In this document: positions 38,180 to 47,625 of the stretch, piece after piece
Position numbering within the stretch: position 1 is the stretch's first letter
Layout: every line of letters starts with the position of its first letter
From: Cohnella nanjingensis
GTDB taxonomy: Bacteria; Bacillota; Bacilli; Paenibacillales; Paenibacillaceae
Reading direction: 5' to 3'
Assembly: GCF_014212125.1 (NCBI RefSeq)
Contig: NZ_JACJVP010000041.1
Location: 81,766 to 145,765, forward strand
Length of the DNA: 64,000 bases
The notes under the pieces: generated by a model
Told to the model about the DNA's origin: nothing
Database searches by the model: none
Seen by the model: the letters and a program-made list of their open reading frames with translations, nothing else
Made by a program: the position numbers and the translations under genes

Positions 38180-39355
38180 TTAACCTCTCTTCTTGCGCGT
38201 CATGACGTCGAAGATCACGGCCGCGGCCAATACCCCGCCGCGTATCATGTACTGATAGGAGATCCCGACGCCCATCAAGTTCATCCCGCTCGTGAGCGAA
38301 GCCATGACGATGGCGCCGATGATGGAGCCCGTGACCTTGCCTACGCCGCCTGCCGACGATACGCCGCCGACATAGGCGGCCGCGATCGCGTCCAGCTCGA
38401 ACAGCGTGCCCGCGGTCGTCGTCGCCGACTGCAGGCGGGCGGTGAACAGAATGCCGGACAGTGCGGCCAGCATGCCCATGGAGCCGAAGACGAAATACGT
38501 GATCTTCTTGACGTTGATCCCGCTCAGATGCGCGGCTTCCGGATTGCTGCCTACGGCGTAGATATGACGGCCAAGCACGGTCTTGGTCGTCAGGAAGTGA
38601 TAGACGACGACGACGCCCAGCATGACGATGACCGTCCAGGAGAAGCCGTTGTAGCCGGCGATGATCCAAGTGATATAGGCGACGATGGCGGATACGAAGA
38701 CGAGCTTCAGCGCGAAAATGCGGCTGGAGACGACCTCGAAATGATATTTGAGCTTGTTCCGGCGCTTGGAGGTCTCAAAGTAAACGTACAGCGCGATCAC
38801 GACGACGCCCAGAATCAGCGACGATAGATTGAGGCCGCCCACCTCCGCGCCCGATGGGATGAAGCCGTTGCCGATCGCGTTGAAGTGCTCGTCCTTGATG
38901 TTGATCGTCCCCGTCTTCTCCGTCACCCGCAGCAGCGCCCCGCGGAAGATCAGCATGCCCGCGAGCGAGGCGACGAACGACGGAATGCCGATGGAGGCGA
39001 CCAGCACGCCGTTGAACATGCCGATGACGACGCCCAGCGCCAGGATGATCGGGATGGTCAGGTAGACCGGCACGCCTCCCTGCGTCAGCAGGATGGCCGC
39101 GATCGCGCCCATGAAGCCGGCCGCGAAGCCGACGGACAAGTCGATGTGCCGGATGACGATGACGAGCGTCATGCCGACGGCCAGCACGGCCGTGTACCCC
39201 GTGGCGTCCAGCAGATTGCTGATATTGCGGGAGGACATGAACAAGCCGTCCGTCATGATCGAGAAGGCAAGCATGATGACGAATAGCGCGATGTACATGC
39301 CGTAGTCGCGGATATTCACTTTGACGAGCGTCTTGGCCTCTTGGATAAAGTTCAT
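38180..39355 (-). CDS. Sugar ABC transporter permease (GguB/XylH type)
   Basis: 391 residues with about 10 hydrophobic segments and the family markers AVGMTLVIVIRHIDLSVG near residue 60 and SGILFTARLQSATTTAGTLFELDAIAAAYVGG near residue 310. This is the branched-type permease (RbsC/XylH/GguB) that works as a homodimer with a double-domain ATPase. The start follows AGGAGGAA. It is the last gene of the operon and lies 11 bases downstream of the ATPase gene. Xylose or other pentose/hexose import is likely, given the XylF- and ChvE-like partners. Confidence 0.92.
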   Translation of the reverse strand: MNFIQEAKTLVKVNIRDYGMYIALFVIMLAFSIMTDGLFMSSRNISNLLDATGYTAVLAVGMTLVIVIRHIDLSVGFAAGFMGAIAAILLTQGGVPVYLTIPIILALGVVIGMFNGVLVASIGIPSFVASLAGMLIFRGALLRVTEKTGTINIKDEHFNAIGNGFIPSGAEVGGLNLSSLILGVVVIALYVYFETSKRRNKLKYHFEVVSSRIFALKLVFVSAIVAYITWIIAGYNGFSWTVIVMLGVVVVYHFLTTKTVLGRHIYAVGSNPEAAHLSGINVKKITYFVFGSMGMLAALSGILFTARLQSATTTAGTLFELDAIAAAYVGGVSSAGGVGKVTGSIIGAIVMASLTSGMNLMGVGISYQYMIRGGVLAAAVIFDVMTRKKRG

Positions 39356-39366
39356 CGGCGTTCCTC

Positions 39367-40887
39367 CTATTGCGTCGCGAGCTGCATGATTTTTTCTTGG
39401 TCGGCCTCGCCGATCGGCAGCTCGCCCTTGATCCGGCCTTCGGCCATCACGTATATGCGATCGCTCATGCCGAGCACTTCGCCGAGCTCGGACGAGATCA
39501 TGATGATGCTCATGCCCTCGCCGATCAGTTGGTTCATGATCGTGTAGATCTCGAACTTGGCGCCTACGTCGATGCCGCGCGTAGGCTCATCCAGGATCAG
39601 CAGCTTGGGGCCGACGAACAGCCATTTGCCGAGCGATACCTTCTGCTGGTTGCCGCCGCTCAGGTTGCCGACGATCTGCTCGACGGACGGCGCCTTTACG
39701 TACAGGGAGTCCTTGTACGCGTTGGCGACCTTGACCTCCTCGTTGTCGTTAATGATTCCGTTCGCGGAGATGCCTCGCAGATTGGCGGCGGTCACGTTGC
39801 TCTTGATATCCTGGATCAGGAACAGCCCGTCGCCCTTCCGGTCTTCGGTGACGTAGGCGATTCCCGCCCGGATCGCGTCGCTCGGATGCTTGAACGCGAC
39901 CGACGCGCCGTATAGCCTCATCTCGCCTTGCAGTTTATAAGACTTCGGATTTCCGAAGATGCTCAGCGCAAGCTCCGTTCGTCCCGAGCCCATCAAGCCG
40001 GCTATTCCGACGATTTCTCCCTTTTTAACGTGCAGGTTCACATCTTTGGCGATATAGCGGCCCAGGCCGGCATCGTAGGCAGTCCAATCCTGTATCTCGA
40101 GAATCTTATCGCCGAACGTCTTGTTCGCCCGCTTCGGGTAGATGTCTTCGATGTCGCGCCCGACCATGTTCTTGATGATGACGCTCTCCGAGATCTCGCC
40201 CTTGGCCGCGTCGAGCGTGCAGATCGTCCGGCCGTCGCGCAGCACGGTCGCTTTGTCCGCGATGGAGATGACTTCCTTCAGCTTGTGCGAGATCATGATG
40301 CAGGTGATGCCTTGCTCCTTCAGCTCGCGCAGCAGCGCCAGCAGATTCTCGCTGTCGTTCTCGTTAAGCGCCGCCGTCGGTTCGTCCAGGATGAGCAGCT
40401 TCACGTCCTTGCTAAGCGCCTTGGCGATCTCCACCAGTTGCTGGTTGCCTACGCCCAGTTCCTTGATCAACGTGTCGGGGTTGACGTTCAGCTTCACCTT
40501 CTGCAGCATGCGCCCCGCTTCGACGATCGTCCGGTTCCAGTCCACGATCGCGCCGCGCCGCACTTCGTTGCCCGCGAAGATATTCTCGTACACGGTCAGA
40601 TCCGGGAACAGCGCCAGCTCCTGATAGATGATCGCGATGCCGGCATGGACGCTGTCGCTGATCTTGCCGAACGCCTGCACGGCGCCCTCGAACACGATAT
40701 CCCCCTTGTACGTCCCGTGCGGATAGACGCCGCTCAGCACCTTCATCAGGGTGGACTTCCCCGCGCCGTTCTCGCCGATCAGACAGTGAATCTCGCCTCT
40801 GGCCACCTTGAAGCTCACGTCCGTGAGCGCCCTGACGCCCGTGAATTCCTTGGTGATATGATTCATCTCTAAAATGTAGTCGCTCAT
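39367..40887 (-). CDS. Sugar ABC transporter ATP-binding protein (GguA/XylG type, two ABC domains)
   Basis: 506 residues containing two fused ABC domains. The first has Walker A GENGAGKST (38-46) and Walker B LLILDEPTAAL; the second has the degenerate GLMGSGRTE loop usual in this family, with signature LSGGNQQKVSLGKW and Walker B LLILDEPTRGID. It powers the GguB-type permease. AAGGAG precedes the ATG. A 15-bp hairpin separates it from the ChvE-like binding-protein gene upstream. Confidence 0.94.
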   Translation of the reverse strand: MSDYILEMNHITKEFTGVRALTDVSFKVARGEIHCLIGENGAGKSTLMKVLSGVYPHGTYKGDIVFEGAVQAFGKISDSVHAGIAIIYQELALFPDLTVYENIFAGNEVRRGAIVDWNRTIVEAGRMLQKVKLNVNPDTLIKELGVGNQQLVEIAKALSKDVKLLILDEPTAALNENDSENLLALLRELKEQGITCIMISHKLKEVISIADKATVLRDGRTICTLDAAKGEISESVIIKNMVGRDIEDIYPKRANKTFGDKILEIQDWTAYDAGLGRYIAKDVNLHVKKGEIVGIAGLMGSGRTELALSIFGNPKSYKLQGEMRLYGASVAFKHPSDAIRAGIAYVTEDRKGDGLFLIQDIKSNVTAANLRGISANGIINDNEEVKVANAYKDSLYVKAPSVEQIVGNLSGGNQQKVSLGKWLFVGPKLLILDEPTRGIDVGAKFEIYTIMNQLIGEGMSIIMISSELGEVLGMSDRIYVMAEGRIKGELPIGEADQEKIMQLATQ

Positions 40888-40924
40888 GCGCTTCCACTCC
40901 TTCGCCGGACGTCTCTGACAATGG

Positions 40925-40958
40925 CGGAATAGTGATAGACGAATCTATCACTATTCCG
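40925..40958 (-). promoter_or_regulatory. Perfect intercistronic hairpin between binding-protein and ATPase genes
   Basis: CGGAATAGTGATAGA (40925-40939) pairs perfectly over 15 bases with 40944-40958 around a CGAA loop. No T-run follows, so it fits an mRNA stabiliser or attenuator that raises the binding protein relative to ATPase and permease. Confidence 0.75.
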
Positions 40959-40980
40959 TGCGCGATATGGGTGTTCGCGA

Positions 40981-42090
40981 TTACAGTCCCGTGAAGTCGG
41001 TCGCTTTGTAATAGCCCGAATCGACCATTTCCTTCTTGACGTTGTCTTTGACGACGACGATGACGTCGGTTTGCTTCGCCTTGACGTCGATCTTGCCGTT
41101 GTTGTAAGAGCCGGTCGTCGCGGGCGACTTGCCGTCGAGGAGATCGACCGCCATGCCGATGGCGTCTTTGACGAGCGTACGGACATCCTTGAACACCGTC
41201 ATCGACTGTTTGCCGTCGATAATGTACTGGATGGAGGCTTTGTCGGCGTCTTGGCCGGTAATGACGTAGCTGGTAATCGCTTTGTCGGAGGCGAATACGT
41301 CGGCGATCGATCGGGAGGTGCCGTCGTTCGGCGCGAGGATGGCCACGTCGCCCTTCATGTCGGCCGGGGCGGCGGTCAGGTGCGTCTGGGCTTTGTTCTT
41401 GGCTTCGTTCGCGTCCCAGTTCGTCGTCACCTGGCCGATGATCTTGCTGATCTGGTCGCGCGTGAGGCTCTTGGAATCCTTCAGCGCGGCAGCCTCGCTG
41501 GAGTTGGCGATCTTAAACGTGCCGTCCGCGATCTTCGGCTGCAGCACTTCCCACGCGCCCTCGAAGAAAATGAACGCGTTGTTGTCGGTAGCGGCGCCCG
41601 CGTAGAGGTAGAGGGGCTGGCCGGAGCCTTTGGCGTGATCGACCAGGTATTGCGCTTGTTTGGCGCCTACCGTTTTGCTGTCGAACGTGACGTAGTAGTC
41701 GACCGCATCCGTATTCGTGATCAGACGGTCATAGGAGATGACCTTGATGCCTTCCTTCTTGGCGGCTTCTACAGTAGGGCCAGCCGCAGCGCCGTCGAAC
41801 GGACAGATGATGAGGACTTTAATGCCTTTGTTGATCAGCGTCTCGACGTTTTCCTTTTCCTTGGCGGAGGAGCCTTGGCTGAACAGGATCTCCGTCGAGT
41901 ACTTGGTGCTGGAGAGCGCATCCTTGAAGCGCTGCTCGTCCTGCAGCCATCTCTCTTCGTCTTTGGTCGGCAGCACGATGCCTACGCTGACCTTGCCACC
42001 GCTGCCCGATTTGCTGCCGCAAGCGGCGACGAGCGCCGCGAACATCGCGATAACGAGCAAGAGCACGATCGATTTGAAGCCTCTTTTCAT
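40981..42090 (-). CDS. ChvE-like sugar-binding lipoprotein
   Basis: 369 residues. Signal with lipobox VAAC, lipidated Cys at 24. The body is a type-I periplasmic-binding fold of the multiple-sugar ChvE/GguX class (VSVGIVLPTKDEERWLQDEQRFKDAL, LINKGIKVLIICPFDGAAAGPTVEAAKKEGIKVISYDRLI, YYVTFDSKTVGAKQAQYLVDH). It captures monosaccharides for the GguA/GguB complex. It has its own promoter with a cre-like site as well as the upstream operon. It is the second binding protein of the cluster, after the XylF-like one. Confidence 0.93.
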   Translation of the reverse strand: MKRGFKSIVLLLVIAMFAALVAACGSKSGSGGKVSVGIVLPTKDEERWLQDEQRFKDALSSTKYSTEILFSQGSSAKEKENVETLINKGIKVLIICPFDGAAAGPTVEAAKKEGIKVISYDRLITNTDAVDYYVTFDSKTVGAKQAQYLVDHAKGSGQPLYLYAGAATDNNAFIFFEGAWEVLQPKIADGTFKIANSSEAAALKDSKSLTRDQISKIIGQVTTNWDANEAKNKAQTHLTAAPADMKGDVAILAPNDGTSRSIADVFASDKAITSYVITGQDADKASIQYIIDGKQSMTVFKDVRTLVKDAIGMAVDLLDGKSPATTGSYNNGKIDVKAKQTDVIVVVKDNVKKEMVDSGYYKATDFTGL

Positions 42091-42136
42091 GGATATACGG
42101 CCCCTTTCAGTCCTGTCTGGATTTCTGACAAGACCA

Positions 42137-42173
42137 ACTATAGCACCGCATCGCCCGCATGAAAGCGCTTATC
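42137..42173 (-). promoter_or_regulatory. Promoter before the ChvE-like gene with a candidate cre site
   Basis: TGAAAGCGCTTATC (42160-42173) matches the CcpA cre consensus TGWAANCGNTNWCA at 12 of 14 positions. It overlaps the -35 (CTTTCA on the minus strand) of a promoter with -10 TATAGT (42142-42137) and a 17-base spacer. Catabolite repression of sugar uptake would fit. Confidence 0.6.
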
Positions 42174-42223
42174 GATAGCACTCTTTTATAACTGCCTATA
42201 CTTTTTTAACGTGGCTTGGACCG

Positions 42224-43366
42224 TTACTTCGGCTTCACGTTCCGGTATACATCCTCCCTCGCATGGAAGCCGTCGGCGATGATCGTCTCGTCGATGTTGA
42301 TCTTGTCGACGGCGATCGGCGAGAGCAGGACGGACGGCACCTCGATCTTGCCGTTGTTCACTTTGCGGTCGGCTCCCGTGCTCTCGCCCTTGGCGAGCTT
42401 GACCGCGAGCTCCGCCGCCTTGTCGGCCAAGCGTTTGATCGGCTTGTACACGGTCATCGTCTGCGTGCCTTCGACGATCCGCTGGGCGGCCGCGAGCTCC
42501 GCGTCCTGGCCGGCGACCGGGATGCGGCCCGCGAGGCCCCGCTCGCTCAACGCTTCGACGGCGCCCCCCGCCGTCGCGTCGTTCGCGGCGATGAGGGCGT
42601 CGATCCGGTCGCCATTCGCGCTCAGCGCGTCCCGCATGTTCGACAGCGCGCTCCGAGGCGTCCAATCCTTCGACCACTGGTCGTACGCGATCTTGATGTC
42701 GCCCCTGTCGATCAGCGGCTGCAGGACGTTGAACACGCCCTGTTTGAACAGGTGCGCGTTGTTGTCCGTATCGGCGCCTCCGATATAGACATACTTGCCT
42801 CTGGGCACGAGTCGCGTGATCGCCTCTGCCTGCAGCTCGCCGACCTTCTCGTTGTCGAAGGAGACGTACAGATCGACGTCCGAATTTTTGACCAGACGAT
42901 CATAGGCCATCACCTTGATGCCGGACGAGTGGGCTTTCTTGACGATCGCGGCGGTCGCTTCGGCGTTGTGGGGCACGATGACGAGGATGTCGACGCCTTG
43001 GCTGATCATCGTCTCGGCCTGGGAGATCTGCTTGGCGTCGTCGCCGTTCGCCGCCATGATGACCACCTCGGCGCCGAGCGCTTCCACGGCGGCCTTGAAT
43101 AGATCGCGGTCCTTCAGCCAGCGCTCCTCCAGCAGCGTATCCATGGAGAAGCCGACTTTGATCTTGCCGGTCTTCGCCAGCGCGCCTCCGCCATGCGCTG
43201 CGCCGGGCGAGGCCGACTGCGCCGGCGCGGCTGGGATCCCGTTTGCCGCGCCGCCCCCGTCGCAGGCCGACGCCAAGCCGATCAGGGCCAGCGCCAACGT
43301 CAGCGCTAGCGCTCTGCCCCTCCTGAGGCCCCGCTGCATCGAGATCGCTTTCTTTTTCCCCTTCAT
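42224..43366 (-). CDS. XylF-like sugar-binding lipoprotein
   Basis: 380 residues with an N-terminal basic region, lipobox ASAC (Cys 35) and a type-I binding-protein fold close to the XylF pattern: KVGFSMDTLLEERWLKDRDLFKAAVEALGAEV, ISQGVDILVIVPHNAEA, KVMAYDRLVKNSDVDLYVSFDNEKVGELQAEAI, YIGGADTDNNAHLFKQGVFNVLQP. It is likely a xylose or related pentose receptor for the GguA/GguB-type transporter. It follows the YesN-type regulator by six bases. A second start (M10, 43339) is possible since no strong site precedes the first. Confidence 0.92.
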   Translation of the reverse strand: MKGKKKAISMQRGLRRGRALALTLALALIGLASACDGGGAANGIPAAPAQSASPGAAHGGGALAKTGKIKVGFSMDTLLEERWLKDRDLFKAAVEALGAEVVIMAANGDDAKQISQAETMISQGVDILVIVPHNAEATAAIVKKAHSSGIKVMAYDRLVKNSDVDLYVSFDNEKVGELQAEAITRLVPRGKYVYIGGADTDNNAHLFKQGVFNVLQPLIDRGDIKIAYDQWSKDWTPRSALSNMRDALSANGDRIDALIAANDATAGGAVEALSERGLAGRIPVAGQDAELAAAQRIVEGTQTMTVYKPIKRLADKAAELAVKLAKGESTGADRKVNNGKIEVPSVLLSPIAVDKINIDETIIADGFHAREDVYRNVKPK

Positions 43367-43372
43367 GATCGA

Positions 43373-44917
43373 TTATCCCCTTTTGCCGAGGAGCGTCTTG
43401 CGGTATTCCGTCGGCGAGACGTCGCACAGCTTTTTGAACACCTTGCTGAAGTAGTTCGGATCGTGGTAGCCGACCTCGAACGTGATTTCTTTCATGCTCC
43501 GCTCGGGATCGCCCATGAGCTTCTTCGCCCTGTCGATCCGGCACTCGGTCAGGAAGTCGATATAGTTGACGCCGAGCTGTTCCTTGAACATCTTGCTGAT
43601 ATAGAAAGGACTGAGACCGACCCGCTTGCCGATCGCGTCGAGCGAGATATCCTCGTGGGAGTGCTCGATAATGTATTGCTTGATCTGCTGGATCGTATCG
43701 GGCTGAATCCGATCCTGATGCTCCGCGAACGATTGCCGCATGCGGTCCAGCAGCAGGCCCGACTCGGCGCGCAGTTGCCGGTAATCCTGCGCCTGGAAGG
43801 AGTATAGCGGCGAGTCGTGCAGGACGCCCATCTCGAGCAGCACCCGCGAAGCGATCCAGAGCAGCTCCAGCACGCGCTGCTGTCCCTGCAGCAGATCGAC
43901 GCCCTCGTGCTCGTAGCGTCTTAAGAACGCCATGACGTCGCCGCGGATCATCTCCCACTGCCCGAGCCGAATCCGGTCGAAGAATTGCCGCTCCAGATGC
44001 TTCGCCGGATGGCCGTCGCGCGATACCCCCAGTACGGGCGTGTCGGCGTAGAACCGATACTTGACCGGAACGGCCGGATCCGTGGAAGCGATCAGCGCTT
44101 CCTGATAGGATTGGCGGATCTGCGCGAGAGACGCGCAGGCGTTCCCGATGCCGACGAACCAACCGGTGCGGCCGTCGGCCTTCGCGGCGGACAGCAGCTC
44201 GCGGGCGATGGCGACCCCCTGGGAGCGGTGCGAACGGGCCGGATCCCGGAACGCGATGATCGGAATCTGACGGCCGTAGAGCGCGCCGACCCAGCCGCTG
44301 CCCGTGCGCCTGATCTTCTCCTTGATCGCGGCGTAGGCGCTCTCCGAGCCCGGCGGCACGAGGACGGTCATCGCGAACTTCTCGTTCTCCGTGCTCACGC
44401 CCAGCAGTCCGACCAATTCGTCCAGATGCACCTCGTGCACGTGATCGAACAGCAGTTGGGTGACGATGTCCGTCTCGACGACCGGCAGCACTTTCCGCAG
44501 CGTCTCTCGCTGCTGCACGCTCGCCTCGAGGGCGCTGCGCTCCTCCTCGATCTGTCGCAGCACTCTCCCGACCGTCGCCACGATCTCGCTGGCTTTGCTC
44601 GGTTTCAGCAAGTAATCTTTGACCCCGAGCTTGATCGCCTGGCGCGCATACTCGAACGTATCGTAAGCCGTCACCATCACGAACTTGATGTCCGGATGAT
44701 TCCTGCCGATTTGCTCGATCGCTTCGAGACCGCTCATGCCCGGCATCTTCACATCCATCAGGACCAGATCGGGAGCGAACTCCTCGGCCATCCGAACCGC
44801 GATCTTCCCGTTCTTCGCCTGCGCGATGACGAGGTCGGGGCAGCCTCTCAGCAAGATCGCCTCCAAGCCTTCCCGCTCGATCTGCTCGTCATCTACGATC
44901 AGCAGCTTCGTCTTCAA
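43373..44917 (-). CDS. YesN-type response regulator with AraC-type DNA-binding domain
   Basis: 514 residues from the TTG at 44917, with GAGGAGG eight bases upstream. The receiver domain has D9/D10, phospho-acceptor D55 (LVLMDVKMPG) and K in LLKPSKA. The C-terminal AraC domain (about 410-510) reads YIIEHSHEDISLDAIGKRVGLSPFYISKMFKEQLG...MKEITFEVGYHDPNYFSKVFKKL. Its gene overlaps the kinase gene by 29 bases. It should activate the downstream XylF/ChvE/GguA/GguB genes in response to the extracellular sugar. Confidence 0.94.
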   Translation of the reverse strand: MKTKLLIVDDEQIEREGLEAILLRGCPDLVIAQAKNGKIAVRMAEEFAPDLVLMDVKMPGMSGLEAIEQIGRNHPDIKFVMVTAYDTFEYARQAIKLGVKDYLLKPSKASEIVATVGRVLRQIEEERSALEASVQQRETLRKVLPVVETDIVTQLLFDHVHEVHLDELVGLLGVSTENEKFAMTVLVPPGSESAYAAIKEKIRRTGSGWVGALYGRQIPIIAFRDPARSHRSQGVAIARELLSAAKADGRTGWFVGIGNACASLAQIRQSYQEALIASTDPAVPVKYRFYADTPVLGVSRDGHPAKHLERQFFDRIRLGQWEMIRGDVMAFLRRYEHEGVDLLQGQQRVLELLWIASRVLLEMGVLHDSPLYSFQAQDYRQLRAESGLLLDRMRQSFAEHQDRIQPDTIQQIKQYIIEHSHEDISLDAIGKRVGLSPFYISKMFKEQLGVNYIDFLTECRIDRAKKLMGDPERSMKEITFEVGYHDPNYFSKVFKKLCDVSPTEYRKTLLGKRG

Positions 44918-46355
44918 GCTCTAACCTCCTCGTCTTCGGTAGTCGCAGGATCACCTTCGTGCCCCGTTCGGCACCGCTCCCGATGTCGATCACGTCTTCG
45001 CGTCCGTAGAAGAGACGGAGCCGGCGGACGACGTTGCTGAAGCCGATGCCCGTCGAATGTCCTTCGGTATCGACCGCGTGCTCCTCGAGAATTTGCCGGA
45101 TCTTGTGCTCCGGCATGCCCGGTCCGTCGTCGGCGATCTCGACCGCCACCCGCTCCCCCTCGTCCCGGATGCGGAAGACGATGGTGCCCCCGTCCTCCTC
45201 GGGCTCCACCGCGTGGATGACCGCGTTCTCGATGATCGGCTGCAGGGTCAGGCCGGGGATCTTCGCCCCGAGACATGTCTCGTCGATCTCCGTCTCGAAC
45301 CGCAGCCGGTCGGTAAACCGCGTTCGCTGGATCTCCATGTACTGCCGCAGCACCTTGACCTCCTCGTAAAGCGTGACCGACCGGTCGAGCCGCTTCAGGT
45401 TATAGCGCAGCAGGCCCGCGACGTTCGCCAGCAGGTCGCTCGTCTCCTCAGCGCCTTCGAGGTACGCTTTTTTGGACAGCGTGTCGAGCGTATTGAACAG
45501 AAAGTGCGGGTTGATCTGGCTTTGCAGGCTGCGAAGCTGGCTCTCTTGGAGAAGCAGCTTGCTTTGTTGGAGCTCGTGCTCGAGCTGCGCCTTCTGTTGG
45601 ATTTCGAGGATGAGATTGTTGATATTGACGCGCATGCGCTCGAACATTTTCGCGAGAAAAGCGATCTCGTCGTTCGAAGACACCTCGACCTGCAGGTCGA
45701 ATCGGCCCCTCGACAGCTCCCTTGCCGCTTGCGTCAGCTTCAGCACCGGCCGCGTGATGCTGAGCGAGAACCAATACGTCGACAAAAGCAGCAGCAGCGT
45801 GATCGACAGCAGCATCCAGATCCCGAACTTCTTGAGATCGGTCGACTGCTCGATGATGTTGCGATAGAACCGGTCGTACGTCTTCAGCTCCGTGTCGAGC
45901 AGCGTGAGCGTCATTTCGGATATGTACTTGGAGATGCGCGTCGCCTCGGCGAACGCCTTGGTCGAATCCTCGCTCTCCTTCTCCGACTGGAACATCACCG
46001 AGCGATCCGTCGTCTCGATCAGGCTGTCGATGAGATTCATATAGCTGGTAACCGTCAGATCGTTCTCCCCGTTCCGCAAGTCGAGGACGCCGACGCGTGC
46101 GCTCCGGAGCTGTCTTTTGCTCCTATCCAGCTGCGTGAGGTTGATCTCGTTCGGGGAGAGCAGGTAGTTGTTGAGCGAAGCGATCGTCTGCTGGCTGGCG
46201 TTGGTCACTTCGTTCATCCGAAGGTACCGCTGGAGAATGCCGTTGTATTGATCCTGGGTTTTCTGGTTGTAATACGTGAGCGCGATCCAGATCGCGACCA
46301 TGATGAACAAGACGACGGCGACGAGCGTCCATATTTTCTTCTGAATGGTGTTCAT
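44889..46355 (-). CDS. LytS/YesM-type sensor histidine kinase
   Basis: 488 residues: helix near 8-27, an extracellular four-helix-like domain of about 140 residues (CHASE3-like: SQQTIASLNNYLLSPNEINLTQLDRSKRQL), a second helix near 177-197, HAMP, His_kinase with H284 in QSQINPHFLFNTLDTL, and HATPase (PIIENAVIHAVEPEE, DDGPGMPEHKI). The helical sensor domain suits interaction with a partner protein rather than direct sugar binding. Its start overlaps the stop of the anchored binding-protein gene (ATGA), matching the XylFII-LytS layout. Confidence 0.93.
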   Translation of the reverse strand: MNTIQKKIWTLVAVVLFIMVAIWIALTYYNQKTQDQYNGILQRYLRMNEVTNASQQTIASLNNYLLSPNEINLTQLDRSKRQLRSARVGVLDLRNGENDLTVTSYMNLIDSLIETTDRSVMFQSEKESEDSTKAFAEATRISKYISEMTLTLLDTELKTYDRFYRNIIEQSTDLKKFGIWMLLSITLLLLLSTYWFSLSITRPVLKLTQAARELSRGRFDLQVEVSSNDEIAFLAKMFERMRVNINNLILEIQQKAQLEHELQQSKLLLQESQLRSLQSQINPHFLFNTLDTLSKKAYLEGAEETSDLLANVAGLLRYNLKRLDRSVTLYEEVKVLRQYMEIQRTRFTDRLRFETEIDETCLGAKIPGLTLQPIIENAVIHAVEPEEDGGTIVFRIRDEGERVAVEIADDGPGMPEHKIRQILEEHAVDTEGHSTGIGFSNVVRRLRLFYGREDVIDIGSGAERGTKVILRLPKTRRLELEDEAADRR

Positions 46356-47329
46356 CGCACGTCCTCCGCCTTCAGCATGCGGATGTCGGTCAAGTATCCG
46401 TCCTTATTCAGCGGCACCGTCTCCCCATTCAGCCACCGGACCATCAAGTCCACGCTCAGTCGTCCCATCTCTTCGGGCGACTGTTCGATCATGCCGTCCA
46501 GCTTCCCCTGCTTCAGCAGCGAGAGCGTGTCCGGACTGTCGTCGAACGAATAAATGTGGAAGGGCTCGACCCGGGACCGGCGCCCGATCTCCTGAACCAT
46601 CGCGTCGGCGATGTTCGCGTTGACGGCGACAAAGGCGTTCACGTCGGGCAGCCGGTTCATCGCATCCTGCGTGGCGGCGATGATCCGCTCCCTGGCGACG
46701 GGCGTCTTGACGTATTCCGTCTTGATCCGGGGAAACGCCGCAAGAATGTTGCGAATGCCGCCCAGCCGCTGCTGCTGGTAATACTCTTCGCTGTCGTCTC
46801 CCAGCAGAATGACGGTGCCCGACTGGCCCATGTCCGCCGCCAGCTCTCGCGCGATCATCTGCCCGGCCAGAAATTGATCCGAGCCGACGTACGTTCTGCG
46901 CAAGCTGTCGACCATCGGCACGTCGCTCCCGACCGTGATAATCGGAATGCCGTAAGAAGCGGCCTGAATCTTCGTCATATACTTGAAGCCCTCGGTGTCC
47001 AGCCCCTGGGCGATGATGCCGTCCACTTTGGCGGCGATGGCGATTTCGATTTTTTTGAGAAAGTCCTCCTGATCTTTGCCGTAGCTGCCCCATACTTCGA
47101 TGGCGACCCCGTTCTGCGCCGCCGCTGTTCTGGCGCCGGCCGCCACCTTGACCCAGAAAGGCGTATCCTGCTCCTGGGTAATGAGCACGAGGCGATACTG
47201 CGGCGGCTTCCCGACCGGAGGGCTCGGCAGCTCCCAGCTCGTTCGGAACACTTTGTCCGCCGAGATGAGCGTAAAGGATAATAGAACGACGCAGACGACG
47301 CCGAGGACGAGACTGACCGTTTTGCGCAA
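46352..47329 (-). CDS. Membrane-anchored sugar-sensing binding protein (XylFII-like)
   Basis: 325 residues from the TTG at 47329, which has GGAGA seven bases upstream; an ATG at 47365 is possible but lacks a spaced site. A single N-terminal hydrophobic segment (VSLVLGVVCVVLLSFTLIS) without a lipobox anchors a type-I sugar-binding domain: RLVLITQEQDTPFWVKVAAGARTAAAQNGV, KVDGIIAQGLDTEGF, GIPIITVGSDVPMVDSLRRTYVGSDQ, AFVAVNANIADAMVQEIG. Anchored proteins of this type sense sugar and signal to a LytS-type kinase rather than feed a transporter. The gene is first in the operon and overlaps the kinase by four bases. Confidence 0.85.
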   Translation of the reverse strand: MRKTVSLVLGVVCVVLLSFTLISADKVFRTSWELPSPPVGKPPQYRLVLITQEQDTPFWVKVAAGARTAAAQNGVAIEVWGSYGKDQEDFLKKIEIAIAAKVDGIIAQGLDTEGFKYMTKIQAASYGIPIITVGSDVPMVDSLRRTYVGSDQFLAGQMIARELAADMGQSGTVILLGDDSEEYYQQQRLGGIRNILAAFPRIKTEYVKTPVARERIIAATQDAMNRLPDVNAFVAVNANIADAMVQEIGRRSRVEPFHIYSFDDSPDTLSLLKQGKLDGMIEQSPEEMGRLSVDLMVRWLNGETVPLNKDGYLTDIRMLKAEDVR

Positions 47330-47625
47330 GAGAATGTCTCCGTTTCCATTTGGAAGTGCTTCCATCCTATCATCTGACAGGGATCGCCATCAATCACTAG
47401 GTTTGGACTCCCGATGGAAGAGAGGAAATGGCAGGGGGCGATGAGAAGCGTCTATTGAAGTATACAACCCTTCCAGACTGTAAAATGACAAGTCGGGACG
47501 AAGAAACGGATGGAAGTGCGACTGTGGCTCCATCTTCTTCATCGCGACCGATGAGAATAAGCCCTTTCGCCGACGACACCGCCTCCGACGCTTCCACCTA
47601 TGAGGCGGGAGGTAGCGGTCAGAAG
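47330..47625. other. Intergenic stretch between divergent transcription units
   Basis: Short open frames occur on both strands (for example 47428-47655 plus and 47397-47597 minus), but none has recognisable family features. No convincing promoter for the minus-strand operon was identified here. Confidence 0.3.
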
